From assembly GCA_021300195.1 (NCBI GenBank), contig JAJTIE010000032.1, positions 1 to 64,000 on the forward strand: a stretch of DNA of 64,000 nucleotides. The letters are read 5' to 3'. The notes under the pieces were generated by a model, which worked only from the letters and a program-made list of their open reading frames with translations, did no database searches and was not told the origin of the DNA. The stretch comes from Bacteroidota bacterium. GTDB lineage: Bacteria > Bacteroidota > Bacteroidia > J057 > JAJTIE01. Of the stretch, positions 34,501 to 44,400 are shown piece by piece (position 1 is the stretch's first letter; the number at the start of each line of letters is the position of its first letter). A program made the translations under genes and the position numbers.

Positions 34501-35719
34501 TCAGGTAGTTGTAGTACTGGGTAGCCTGGCTGGGGTTTCCTACCAGAGAAGCGTCGTTGTTGTAATACACAAAGCGCTCCATGGGTATACGCTCCACTTG
34601 CTCGTCTATGCCGTCCCGGTCATTGTCCACCCCGTCCAGCGGATCGGCAAAGGGGCCCTGAAAGAAATCTATGCCGATGGCCGGAGGGCTGGAACCATAA
34701 CCCAGTGAAAGCGGCACATCCGCATTGTCGGCATTGTATACAAAGGCAAGCAGCCGGACTGTATCGCAACCGGCAAAGTCATCCTGCGCAACACCCAGGT
34801 CCGCATCCGTCCACTGGCCCATGTAGGTGTTGTTTAGCGACAGGGTACTGCGGTTAAAGACTTTTTCCTGGTAAAAGGTCATATCGTTCACCGCATTCGA
34901 GGCCGAATAGGCAAAAGCGGTCATCTGTATCTCCACGCCTAGCGGTTGTCCACCACTATTTGTGTGCACATCGCCATTGTCATTGATAACCCACCAGATG
35001 AACTGATTGGGCAAAATATCTGACGAACCACCTGCGCAGGTGGGCGATGTGATGCGAACCACCGGATAATCACCATCATCCGGGTTGTACTCCAAGTCCT
35101 TGTTTTCGTCATGAAAGGGAGCCAGAAAGCGTTCAAAATCCCCGGCAGCAGCATCCTCGTTGATGGCTGGCCAGTTGCGTATGCCGGCCGATATTGTACC
35201 GGAAGCGAGGAATTCATCGATCTCCGTACGATTTATCTTGAAGTGTCGGTCCCACTTCAGGCAGATATCCTGCTCGGTATCGGCAGAGCCGTTGACGCGC
35301 AGGGGGCCGGGCCAAAAGTCGCTACCCTCACGAAAGGTCTGTGCTGCCAAACGCAGCAAGCCTGAATTATCAATTCCGCCGATCCAGAGCGAACCGGAAA
35401 ACAGCGCGTGGCGAGCATCTGATGGGTTGGATACCTTGGGGATCTCGTAGCGCGGATTGCTCACCAGGTCCCACCACATATCACCTCCGTTGTGAATGAG
35501 CGCGCGTACGTTGTTGATATCCAGCTCGGAAGAAGAAGTGGAGGGCAAACACACCGCCGCAGTCCGAAATGTTTTTCCGGCCGACTGGGGTGTATTACGT
35601 CTTCCGTTTACATCCTCCCTTGCCTGGGCAAATGGCAGGCACAGCGAGATGCACGCAAGTACCAGGATCCCTTTCATATTTCGAAACATAAATAACATGC
35701 TTGGGTTCGACGATAACAT
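31523..35719 (-). CDS. Giant secreted protein with C-terminal sorting-like domain
   Basis: A protein of about 1,398 residues with a signal peptide (KGILVLACISLCLPFAQA). The C-terminus resembles a FlgD-Ig/type IX sorting domain: IVPNPFYGRSGVGRG, VKITNLPPKCTIRIFTLNG, then WDLKNDFGVPIASGLYILHI. The middle has calcium-site-like Asp-rich stretches (DGVDNDRDGIDE, NDRDPASG) and no recognised enzyme motif. The first ATG (35719) overlaps the receptor's stop as TAATG; ATG 35698 or 35677 would place the signal peptide better. It lies between a TonB receptor and a PorV-like porin, suggesting surface display. Substrate unknown. Confidence 0.8.
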   Translation of the reverse strand: MLSSNPSMLFMFRNMKGILVLACISLCLPFAQAREDVNGRRNTPQSAGKTFRTAAVCLPSTSSSELDINNVRALIHNGGDMWWDLVSNPRYEIPKVSNPSDARHALFSGSLWIGGIDNSGLLRLAAQTFREGSDFWPGPLRVNGSADTEQDICLKWDRHFKINRTEIDEFLASGTISAGIRNWPAINEDAAAGDFERFLAPFHDENKDLEYNPDDGDYPVVRITSPTCAGGSSDILPNQFIWWVINDNGDVHTNSGGQPLGVEIQMTAFAYSASNAVNDMTFYQEKVFNRSTLSLNNTYMGQWTDADLGVAQDDFAGCDTVRLLAFVYNADNADVPLSLGYGSSPPAIGIDFFQGPFADPLDGVDNDRDGIDEQVERIPMERFVYYNNDASLVGNPSQATQYYNYLIGRWRDGADMVDDRDPASGIVNGYPDPGDGPGTPTDYMFPDYPGVSCAFTAYGTSNSNKWGESENGSQVGVPADKRLLQSAGPFTLRPGAFNELIVGVVWARDQLNQFDVQQFGSVCKMYQADDIAQALFDACFELLEGPDAPNLAIEEYDRQLVLSWQYLSTASNNYYENYAQRDPVLCNANPANCTFNFEGYMVYQLRDGSVTVNDIEDATKARLIAQCDIKNNVTSIVNRESILIDGTTEPVITDRIMVSGNDDGLFHSLSLLNDAFAEGSDDRLVNYRTYYFTIVAYAYNDTSADGRKFIRSSSNVVRYDATPHKTAFENFGTVLNSTYGSGPEITRVKGGGNSGNELSLRVEQESQLLQPPFTVGQPIYQGGSGPIDVRVVNPKSILPRAYEVEVLCDQFLGIDAAARANGQADSANYTDWRLYEVTNPGQRDLVYQSIFRADNTNIAAYTATRALNGQEKLVIQGLGSANPLDHGFSIGIDRSTFPGDTLDNPATGFISGSITYTDPTRKWLGGLPDQDNVPLYNWIRSGDVPINPAAQADLDLIDYWGVPTNSAVANIVKRFRFFDKFQAYEKVINGTWSPYIMAASFHTIKDLIAPRIKLFFNDDRVDGGTFVPAPYDPANGRPTATFEGDPANFVTLDKLPNVDIVITSDPARWSRCVVVETSPNKNLGSGSWIMTAKWRNSLSIQEVQTCAAPGTPSPGSTDYGMSYFPGYAIDLDSGRRLNIFFGESTWHKSENGDDMLWNPTGTLGNDGKSVGGRHYIYVSNTTYDECAQIAASLRVPPTAQLINQTASYISRPLQFQGGFDIKPAWQGVAWTSIPLVTETSNLFRCYQNIPSDARVSLRVKKRMDCGAIFRFDMRPFAVQVNQGSVARQNLDIANIVPNPFYGRSGVGRGRFENDQLDTRVKITNLPPKCTIRIFTLNGALVRVFRKDSPEPSQEWDLKNDFGVPIASGLYILHIDAEGAGEKILKFFCVMPQPDLNAF

Positions 35720-38700
35720 TAAAACTCAAACTGACAGCCTAGGCGAATCTGACGCGGGCTGGAGAAATTTCCGGGGTCCTTCTCTCGCACACGGTATTGG
35801 TCTACAAAAGCCTGCGGGTCTATCTGGCTATTAATCAGTGCCCGCCCAAAGGAGGTTTGCAAATAACCACTGTCATCGGGCTGGCCACTAAAGGCATACA
35901 CACCCAGGATATTTCTAAGATTCAGTACATTGACAAACACAATGTACCACTCCATCTTCAGCGTCCGGGCCCTTCGGCGGAGCTCACCCTCGCGCGGGTG
36001 GCCGGCTCCAAAGGTTTGCTTCTCTAGCAGCTTGAGCGTGAACTGACGACGGAGTTGCAGATCGAAGTTGGCCAAGAAAGGAAGGCGAGCACCAAAGGGC
36101 TGACCCTCCGTCTGGAATACCTCGCCCACTCCGGCCTGTACGTCTGCCGGGTTGGGCAGGGCATTCTGGGTATAGGGGGCACCACTACCGAGGTTGTAAT
36201 TGAGCGAAATATAGAGATTCTTAAGTGGGTAAAAATCCCGGATATGCGGCCCGGCAAATTTGGCCTTGTTGAAGTCAAAAGCAAAGTACCCGTTTATGGT
36301 GTGGCGCTGATCGAAACTGAGGGGTAGCTGATTACGCAGCACCGTAAAACCACTGATGTTGTTCAGGGCACGAGAGCTGGAACCTACACCGGAACCCGTT
36401 CCCTCGGCAAACTGTAGGGTATAGCTGGCCCGCAGGCGTAGCATGCCCAGGTTGTTGGCATTGAACGCAAAAGTGAGCCCCTTTACCGTACCAAAGTCAA
36501 TGTTCTCGAAGGAGTCGTAGGTGATGGGGTAGGCGTTCAGATTGCGGACCACCTGCACCATATCTCGCATCTCTCGATAGAAACCATTGATGGAAAGGGC
36601 GGTGGTGCCCTGCTCGTCCAGTGCCTGGCTAAAGCCCAGGTAATAGGAGATGGTGGTAGCCAGCCCTAGGTCGGGGTTATTCAAAATACCCCCAGCATTG
36701 GCCTGCAAGAAGAGGTAATCCGAAAAATCTGCTACATTGCCAGCCTCCGGGCGTTGACTCAGCACATCGTAGCTAGCATTGAAATTGGCCCGGTCTGTAA
36801 TCGGGAAGGAGAAGGAGATACGGGGTAGTGCCTTTACGCGGGGTTTGTAGTCTTCGAATGCATCGAAACTAATAGAATCTGTCTTGATATATGGCTGAAC
36901 CCTACCCCCGGCAGCCTGGAGTAGACGAGGGTTTACAGGTGCCCCATTTTCGTCGTACCAATTTGATCCATCTCTGTAGCCAATTATCTCGGAAGGATTG
37001 GTAATTCTTTCCCCATTTCGGATTTCCCGGCTCAAGTAGGGCACCCAGTCATCCTGTACGTTGCCGGGTAGCTCAAAGCCACCCAGTGCTTTGGCATCGC
37101 CCGCATTGTAGGCGGGCACGAGGAGGAATTTATCCTTCAGCACCGGTATATTGTTGTCGAAGCGATCTATACGCAGGCCTAGGCGGATGTTGATGTTGTC
37201 CAGCTCAAAGCGATCTTCTATATACCCGGCTGCATAAGTAGGTGCATAGGCTGGGATAGGCCTATTCTTTGTATCAGTAAAGAAGTCTTCGCGTGCCGTT
37301 TGACCGGTACGCTCGCCCAGATAGTCGTATCCACGGTAGCTGACTACCCGAACATTCTGGCTGAAAAGCTCATCCAGCGAGAACATATCCAGGCTGTAGA
37401 AGTCAGGACCATACTGCTGGGGGTTTACGTAGTCCACGCCATTGGGATCCAGTCCCAGCTTGAGGCGCAGGTTCCGATCGAAAGTAGACTGAAGACCCGG
37501 GCTGTATAGAGGGTCGATGTGCACACGGCCGGTAAAGGCACCATCCTCATCATAAAGGGGCTGCAGGTTTGCAGTGTCCAGGTTTTGTATGTGGCGGTTT
37601 GCCAGCAGGGCTAGGAGGCCCCACAGACCAGCCCCGTTAACACTATAAGAACGTGAAAAACGCTGATCGAATTCAAAGCCTACTTTCAGGTTATGGTATC
37701 CTTTTTCTGAATCCTTTCGGGTCTCAGACTTTGCGCGCGTGGAATCGATCGACTTACGAGCCAGGCGGAATATGGCCTGACCCGTCATACGGAATACATC
37801 CGTCTGCGACCGGGAATAAGCCCAGAAGGGAGTGCCGGGCGCACTAAAAAGGCCATAGATCGAACTGGGAGCCGCCCCGTTATTCAGGCCGTTCAGCTGG
37901 TCCAGGTCGATGCTATTGAATACGTTGTTTCGGAGCTCGCCCTGCTCGGTTCCGGGGAAAAAACGGGCAGAGGGAAACTCTCTGGCGTTCTGCCCCACAT
38001 AGTTGTAGATGAAGTTATTGTAGTTAGCCAGCAGGGGGTTGCTGCTGTTGCTACCATCAAACACCCAGGCTGTATCCTGGTAGCCCGAGGTCTGCAGGTA
38101 GCTACCGGTGGCTATAGAGGGGTCGTGGCGGCTGTCGCCTGGGTTGATTACTTCGAAGGCCTCGGCCCGCGTGTTGGTAAAGCGGCCTATGTGGCCATAC
38201 TTGAAGTAATTATCCTTGAAATCCGGGTTCTCCGTTACATCCGTACGGCGGGAAAAATCAGCTTGTACGCGGTAGACGATGCTTTTCAGGATCGTGCTAT
38301 TCGGATCCTTTGGCTGGTACACCTGCTGGAAGCGTGCAAAACCCCTGTAGTCTTCTGAGCGAGTGAAGGGATTTGCGGCAGTTGCATAGAGCGAGTTACC
38401 CAGGTTCCAGCTATTACCCTGGCTGCGCTGGTAGGTTAGTCCACCATTGATGGTTGTATTTTGGTTCAGCTTGTAGTCCAGGCGACCAAAGAAATTGACA
38501 CCCCAGCTTTCGTCGTTGGGTCGGCGCTTTACGCGTTCCAGCTGATCCTGGGTTACAAAGCTGGCACGGTTTACAAAGTTAAAGGGCCCGGCCTCGCTAA
38601 TGGTCAATGGTGTGGCCTCCAGGTCTTTGCGCACCGCGTCTTTGGCTTTGTACACGCCGTTGAAAGCAGGGCGAGAGTCGGCCACATAATTGAACTGGCC

Positions 38701-39555
38701 GGCTGCAATAAAACCGAGTTTAGCGTTGTTTCGGTCCTTTTCCACCTTGCCTGTGCTATCGCGCAGTAGGCTGCCATCTTTATCGTACTTGGGCGCGTAG
38801 AGGATGGGGCCCGTTGCATTCAGTGCCGCTAGATGATTGCCATAGGGATCGAGAAACTGACTGGTAGAGAGCTCACCGCCGTAGATAAACTCATTGCTGG
38901 CACCCTTGGTAAAAATCTCTGTAATACCTGAAGTGAAGTCGCCGTACTCTACCGGGACCGCATCTGTAACAACGCTATAACTCTCATAAACGGCTCTCGG
39001 AAGCTGGGGATTTCCTACAATTCGAATACCATCTACGAATGTTTGCTGGGCACTGAAACGGCCGCCCCGAATCGATCCTCGTACGTTGCCCGGCACCAGC
39101 GAAAACAAGGTACCCGTGCCTCCCGCACCTATTCTTACCAGATCGGTACCAGAGAAAGTAACCTTCTGTGTTACCCCCCGCTCTATGGCCGGGGCTTTTA
39201 CTTCTACAACTTCGGTGGATCCGAGGCCGATGTCAATTGCCTCCACATAGGTGTTTTCTCCCGCTGATACTACAATTCCGTTTACAGTAACCGGCTTGGC
39301 ACCCGGGAAGCTGATCAGCAGCGAATAGGTGCCCACCTCCACGGCAGGGATGTTGTAGCGTCCGTCGTCCTCCGTATAGGCACCGGTTACGGTAGATTCC
39401 CCTTTCATCACGGATACGGTGGCAAAGCTTACGGGATTTCCGTCCTGTAACACACGACCCGAAATAGATCCCTGCGTTTGCGCCAGTGCAGCACCTGTGC
39501 ACCATGCTGATAAAACGAGGCCAAGTAGACCGGATTTCCAAATCATGCTTCGCAA
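35719..39555 (-). CDS. TonB-dependent outer-membrane receptor with carboxypeptidase-like domain
   Basis: This 1278-residue receptor has a signal peptide (SGLLGLVLSAWCTGAALAQ) and an N-terminal carboxypeptidase-regulatory-like domain (GSISGRVLQDGNPVSFATVSV). A plug follows (GRFSAQQTFVDGIRIVGNPQLPR) and then a long barrel ending in the aromatic IRLGCQFEF. It would import a substrate using TonB energy. No SusD-like lipoprotein lies next to it. Instead the partner genes encode a giant secreted protein and a PorV-like porin. The stop overlaps the next start. Promoter elements lie at 39611-39640. Confidence 0.9.
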   Translation of the reverse strand: MRSMIWKSGLLGLVLSAWCTGAALAQTQGSISGRVLQDGNPVSFATVSVMKGESTVTGAYTEDDGRYNIPAVEVGTYSLLISFPGAKPVTVNGIVVSAGENTYVEAIDIGLGSTEVVEVKAPAIERGVTQKVTFSGTDLVRIGAGGTGTLFSLVPGNVRGSIRGGRFSAQQTFVDGIRIVGNPQLPRAVYESYSVVTDAVPVEYGDFTSGITEIFTKGASNEFIYGGELSTSQFLDPYGNHLAALNATGPILYAPKYDKDGSLLRDSTGKVEKDRNNAKLGFIAAGQFNYVADSRPAFNGVYKAKDAVRKDLEATPLTISEAGPFNFVNRASFVTQDQLERVKRRPNDESWGVNFFGRLDYKLNQNTTINGGLTYQRSQGNSWNLGNSLYATAANPFTRSEDYRGFARFQQVYQPKDPNSTILKSIVYRVQADFSRRTDVTENPDFKDNYFKYGHIGRFTNTRAEAFEVINPGDSRHDPSIATGSYLQTSGYQDTAWVFDGSNSSNPLLANYNNFIYNYVGQNAREFPSARFFPGTEQGELRNNVFNSIDLDQLNGLNNGAAPSSIYGLFSAPGTPFWAYSRSQTDVFRMTGQAIFRLARKSIDSTRAKSETRKDSEKGYHNLKVGFEFDQRFSRSYSVNGAGLWGLLALLANRHIQNLDTANLQPLYDEDGAFTGRVHIDPLYSPGLQSTFDRNLRLKLGLDPNGVDYVNPQQYGPDFYSLDMFSLDELFSQNVRVVSYRGYDYLGERTGQTAREDFFTDTKNRPIPAYAPTYAAGYIEDRFELDNINIRLGLRIDRFDNNIPVLKDKFLLVPAYNAGDAKALGGFELPGNVQDDWVPYLSREIRNGERITNPSEIIGYRDGSNWYDENGAPVNPRLLQAAGGRVQPYIKTDSISFDAFEDYKPRVKALPRISFSFPITDRANFNASYDVLSQRPEAGNVADFSDYLFLQANAGGILNNPDLGLATTISYYLGFSQALDEQGTTALSINGFYREMRDMVQVVRNLNAYPITYDSFENIDFGTVKGLTFAFNANNLGMLRLRASYTLQFAEGTGSGVGSSSRALNNISGFTVLRNQLPLSFDQRHTINGYFAFDFNKAKFAGPHIRDFYPLKNLYISLNYNLGSGAPYTQNALPNPADVQAGVGEVFQTEGQPFGARLPFLANFDLQLRRQFTLKLLEKQTFGAGHPREGELRRRARTLKMEWYIVFVNVLNLRNILGVYAFSGQPDDSGYLQTSFGRALINSQIDPQAFVDQYRVREKDPGNFSSPRQIRLGCQFEF

Positions 39556-39610
39556 AATATAAAATAGGTTAGCAGCGTGAATCGTTATACTTCAGCGATT
39601 CAACACCGTA

Positions 39611-39640
39611 CAAAGGTATAGAAAAGTGGTAATGCCAAAA
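39611..39640 (-). promoter_or_regulatory. Promoter of the TonB receptor operon
   Basis: On the minus strand TACCTTTG (complement of 39611-39618) matches the TAnnTTTG -7 box, with a TTTTGG -33-like element at 39635-39640. The receptor ATG is about 56 bp downstream. Confidence 0.55.
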
Positions 39641-39804
39641 AATGAATTTTTGGAAAATTTGGGGGTAAATGCTGGGGAATCCGTACGAAATCTTCATTCC
39701 ACAGTGCTTTTTTAGCAAAAACACCTCGTTCTAATAAGCCTGTGTGGCGGGCTTTCATCCCGGGGACGCCCCTGTGGTCTTCGTTCTTTGCCTTTGCACC
39801 GGCC

Positions 39805-41064
39805 CTACAGCGCCCCCGCTGCACTGCTTATGCGCACCAGGTGTAGCAGCACCGGCCTGCCATGGCGGGCAGCCTCTATGGTAATGCGGTAGTCGGCCAG
39901 GTATAGGACCTGGCCCTTGCGCAGGCTGCCCGGCTCGGCAGCACACACCGCACCGCCCAGGGTGGCGTAGGGCCCTTCGGGTAGCTGTATGCCCAGCTGC
40001 TGCCGCATGCGGCCCAGTTCCAGCTGGGCACTCAGGCGGTAGGTGCCGGGGCCCAGCACCTGCACTACCGGGGGTTCGTCGTCGTCGTGCTCATCAGCTA
40101 TTTCTCCAAATATGACCTCTACCAGGTCCTCCACAGTCACCAGCCCCACCAGCTGCTGCCCTTGCATCACTACGGCTATGCTGCGGTGGCTGGCATTCAG
40201 CTCGGCCATCAGCTCGTGCGCACGGGTGTCGGGGCCCACGCGGCTAATGGGGCGCAGGGCCTGCCGTAGCTGCCGGGGAGGATCTAGCAGGCTCTGGCTA
40301 TGCACATAGCCCAGCACGTTGTCTTCGCTGCCCGCATACACCAGGATTCGGCTAAACTCAGTTCGCAGAAAAAGTGCCCGCAGCTGCTCCATAGATGCAT
40401 CCTGGGATACGGCCACCACCTCGGCGCGCGGTACCATAAACTCAGACACACATATCGTGTTGAAGCGCAGGGCATTGGCAAAGGTTTGGGCATCCAGCAC
40501 CTGGTGCAGGGGCCTGCTGGCCAGGTGGCTATGGATCATACGCTGCAGGTCGTGCTTGCTATACAGGGGGTCGGGTCTATCCTCTGTAGCCCTGCGCTGC
40601 CAAAAGAGGAGCAGGCGGTGCGTGGGGCCCGACAGCCACCACAGCGTGTAGGCAATGGGCACCAGCCGCTGCAGCACGGCCAGGGCATGGGCGCGGGCCA
40701 GAGCCTTGGGTAGCCACTCGGCCAGAATCAAAAAAACCAGGCCTGCACCCAGGGCACCGAGCACCAGCACCAGCAGGCTGCCAGGCACCGATGCACCTGC
40801 CTGCGCGGGCCAGGCGGCAGATAGCAAGGCGAGGAGCTGCCAGGCACCCAGGGCATATACAACCATAAAAAGTGTCTGAAAAGACAGAAGCGCCAGGTTC
40901 AGGCGGCCAGGGCTAGCCTGCAGCTGCTGCCATACACGGCTGCGCTGCTGCTGTAGCGCGGCACCCAGGCGCGCACGTGTGTGGTAGGCAGCCTCGAAGG
41001 CCGCCAGCACCGCATAGCTGAGTATGGCACAGCCCATGCAGAACCCTGATACTAGCCACGCCAT
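39805..41064 (-). CDS. CorC/HlyC-type membrane protein with CBS domains (CNNM-like)
   Basis: A 419-residue protein with about four membrane helices in a DUF21-type N-terminal domain (residues 1-160, including ALLSFQTLFMVVYALGAWQLL). Two CBS domains follow (about 205-325: FMVPRAEVVAVSQDASMEQL and HSQSLLDPP ... VGLVTVEDLVEVIFGEIADEHD). A C-terminal CorC/HlyC transporter-associated domain completes it. In Bacteroidota such proteins include GldE of the gliding apparatus; others act in Mg/Co efflux. The EIADEHDDD motif is typical. Which role applies cannot be told here. Confidence 0.88.
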   Translation of the reverse strand: MAWLVSGFCMGCAILSYAVLAAFEAAYHTRARLGAALQQQRSRVWQQLQASPGRLNLALLSFQTLFMVVYALGAWQLLALLSAAWPAQAGASVPGSLLVLVLGALGAGLVFLILAEWLPKALARAHALAVLQRLVPIAYTLWWLSGPTHRLLLFWQRRATEDRPDPLYSKHDLQRMIHSHLASRPLHQVLDAQTFANALRFNTICVSEFMVPRAEVVAVSQDASMEQLRALFLRTEFSRILVYAGSEDNVLGYVHSQSLLDPPRQLRQALRPISRVGPDTRAHELMAELNASHRSIAVVMQGQQLVGLVTVEDLVEVIFGEIADEHDDDEPPVVQVLGPGTYRLSAQLELGRMRQQLGIQLPEGPYATLGGAVCAAEPGSLRKGQVLYLADYRITIEAARHGRPVLLHLVRISSAAGAL

Positions 41065-41067
41065 ATG

Positions 41068-41274
41068 CTAGGCATCCTCCCCCCGGCCCGGCCCGCTGCC
41101 CTGCTGCCGCTTGTACTGGCTACGACGAAACCCATAGAGCAGGGCCGCCACAAACATGGCTATGCTGAGTATGAGGCGGGTTTTTTGGGTAAGCGTGCTA
41201 TAGGCAATAAAAAAATAGGCCGAGAGCGCCACCAGCACCGCCAGCCATAGGTAGGAAATCCATTTTGCCATCAT
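41068..41274 (-). CDS. Small two-helix membrane protein
   Basis: About 68 residues with two hydrophobic helices (YLWLAVLVALSAYFFIAYS and LILSIAMFVAALLYGF) and a basic, polar tail. It ends 3 bp before the start of the CBS-domain gene on the same strand, so the two form an operon. I do not recognise a family. Such small membrane proteins often precede GldE/CorC-like genes in Bacteroidota. Confidence 0.7.
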   Translation of the reverse strand: MMAKWISYLWLAVLVALSAYFFIAYSTLTQKTRLILSIAMFVAALLYGFRRSQYKRQQGSGPGRGEDA

Positions 41275-41420
41275 AGGCACAAAGATGGGAGGAAAACAGC
41301 AGCACCGGGGTGGCCTGCTACATATATATGCTGCAGGGCAAACAGATCATGCACAAGGCAGGCGGTGGACGACAAAGAATAGCTAACTTAGCTGTTTGAG
41401 TAGCCAAACGCACTACAACT

Positions 41421-44400
41421 GTGGCTGAAGATCTCGAACCCGGCGTTCAACCCGCAAGACCGGAACAGAAACCCGCGACAAGCGCTGAACAGCAGCGTGA
41501 ATGGCGGCTAACACCAATGCCGGAGGGCCCCCACCCCCCGGAGCAGGGCGCACTGCAAGCCCTGCAGGTGCAGATGGCGGCAGTGAACCAGGCCGCCAGT
41601 TTGATCGAGACCGATGCCGAAGGCCAGATTCTGTATGTAAATGACTATTTCTGCCGCCTGACTGGCTATGACCGGGACGAACTGATGGGTAAAACGTACG
41701 GCCTGCCGGGGGCAGTATCGCTACGGGCGGAAGAAGTGGCCAGGCAGTGGGATAGCCTGCGCAGGGGCCAGGTGTGGCGGGGGCAGTACCAGAACCGAAC
41801 CCGCGACAATAGCCACTACTGGGTAGAAGCTACCACCCTGCCCGTGCTGGATGAAGCCCAAAAGCTGGTGAAGCTCATAACCATTGAGTTTGACATTAGC
41901 CTACAGAAAAACCAGGAAGAACAGATACGCACCCAGCTGGAGCTGAGTATGGCGCAAGAGGAAGAACTGCGCCAAAATGCCGAAGAGCTGGAGGCCCAGC
42001 AGGAAGAAATGCGCCGTACGCAGATAGAGCTAACCGGCCAGATCAATGCCCTGAACAACTCGGCCATCGTATCCACCTCCGACCTGCAGGGCCGAATCAT
42101 TAGCGTGAATAGCCAGTTTCTACACATATCCCACTACACCCGAGAGGAGCTGATTGGCCAAAACCACCGTATGCTGAAAAGCGGGCACCAGGCCGACGAT
42201 GTGTTTGAGGAACTATGGAGCACCATCCTACACGGAGAGGTATGGAGGGGAGAAATCAAGAATAAGGCAAAAAATAATACCTATTACTGGATAACAGCCA
42301 CCATCACCCCCGTGCTGGACAGCCGGGGCAAGCCGGTCAAGTACATATCCGTAACCTTTGACATAACGGCACAAAAGCTACAAGAGGAACAGATACGCGC
42401 CGCCCTGGAGATCAGCCAGGCCCAGGAGGTAGAGCTTAGGCAGAATGCCGAGGAGCTGCAAGAGGCGCAAGACGAGATGCGCAAAACGCAGATCGAGCTA
42501 CGTGGGCAGATTCGCGCCGTAAACAACGCGAGCATTGTGGCCGAAACGGACCTGAAGGGCAACATCATCCAAGTGAACGAGGCCTTCTGCCGCATAACCG
42601 GCTACAGCATGGACGAACTGACAGGCAAAAACCACCGCCTGCTGCGTAGCAATGAGCGGCATGACCCCGCCTTTTACGCCACGCTATGGAGCACCATATC
42701 CAGTGGCGAGGTATGGAGTGGCATATTTAAAAACAAGGCCAAGGATCAATCCTGCTACTGGGTAAAAACAACCATCACCCCCGTGCTCGGCTTTGATGGC
42801 AAGCCGGTAAAGTATATATCTGTAAGCTTTGATATCACAACCCAGATAGAGCAGCAGCAGCTCAGCCACATGCAGTCTATCGAGCTGGCAGGCCAGATCA
42901 ATGCGGTAAACAATGCGGCCCTGGTAACCGTAACCGACCCCGAGGGCATCATTACCTTTGCCAACGAAGAAGCCCTTCGCACCTGGGGCTATGAGCGCGA
43001 AGAGCTAATAGGCCAGCCGCACGGCATCGTAAAAAGTACGGATGGCGAGCACGACGAGGCCTTTTACCACCAAATGTGGGAGACCCTGAGAACGGGAGAG
43101 GTGTGGCGCGGAGAGATAAAAAACCAGAGCCGAACCGGCGAGCAATACTGGGAACGGCTCGCCATTACCCCCGTAAAGGATGAAGATGGCCGGGTACTGA
43201 AATACATTGGCGTAGGGTTTGACATTACACGGAACAAGCGCCAGGCCAGCCGGATCAAGATGCTGTTCCATGAAAGCCAGGAACAGGAAAAAAAACTACG
43301 CGCTACGCAGCGCGAACTGGCCGCACAGATCAGCGCAATAAACAACGCGGCCATTGTAAGCGAAACTGATGCTACGGGCACGATCACCTTTGTAAACGAC
43401 GAAGCACTCTACATATGGGGATATAGCCGGACGGAATTGATCGGGCAGCCGCACAGCATCATCAAGCACCCAGACGGTCATCCCGATAAATTCTATAAGC
43501 GGATGTGGGAGAAAATCAGCCAGGGCCACATCTGGCAGGGGCAAGTACTAAACCGAACCAAGCAGGGAGACGGCTTCTGGGTACAGCTCACCATCACACC
43601 CGTACCCGGCGAAGATGGCATCCCGGCCAAATACATAGGCGTAGCCTTTGACATCACCGGCCAGAAAGCACAAAGCATCCGCATAAAGGCTGCCCTGGAG
43701 GCTGCCGGCACCCAGGAAGAAAGCTTTCGCCGGCAGATTAGCCAGCTGCAAACCCAACTAGCCGACAGGGGGCTAGCCCTGCAGCCCACAAGCACCGCAT
43801 CCACCCCTGCCGGTGCCACCGGCAGCCTGCAGCAGCTGCCCCACGCAGCGGCACAGCTGGACGCAGCGCTAAACATACAGGCGGCCAACCTCTCACTGCT
43901 GAAGCTGACGGGCCTGCAAGCCCTGGCAGGCAAGCCACTGGCCAGCCTGCCAGGCAGCGCAAGCCTATTAAGCCCCGAAGACGTGCTGTATGACCTGGCT
44001 CGCCACGGCCACAGCACCCACATCCTGCACCTGCACACCCCCGCCGAGGAGAGCCAGCCCATGCTGGCCACCTTTGTACCCGCCGTGGATGCAGCTCAGC
44101 GACTCCTGCATATTGTGCTGATGCTGGTGCCCGTAAACACACCAACGGCAGCGCAACTCCTGCGGGCACAGTACCCGGCACCCGATAACACCCGTGAGCA
44201 ACAAAAAGAAGCGCCACCCACCAGCCAGGAAACCCGTAGGGACCCGGCTGTGGAGGAAGAGGCAAACCCCTTTGCAGCGGTGGTAGGCCCAGACATTGCC
44301 CTGGACGAGGCCGAGAATGACCGCGCTGCAATGCCAGAGGCACTGACTCCGACATCCCTACCCTATGGACTGGAAGCCCAGCGGCCTGGCGAATTTCGAA

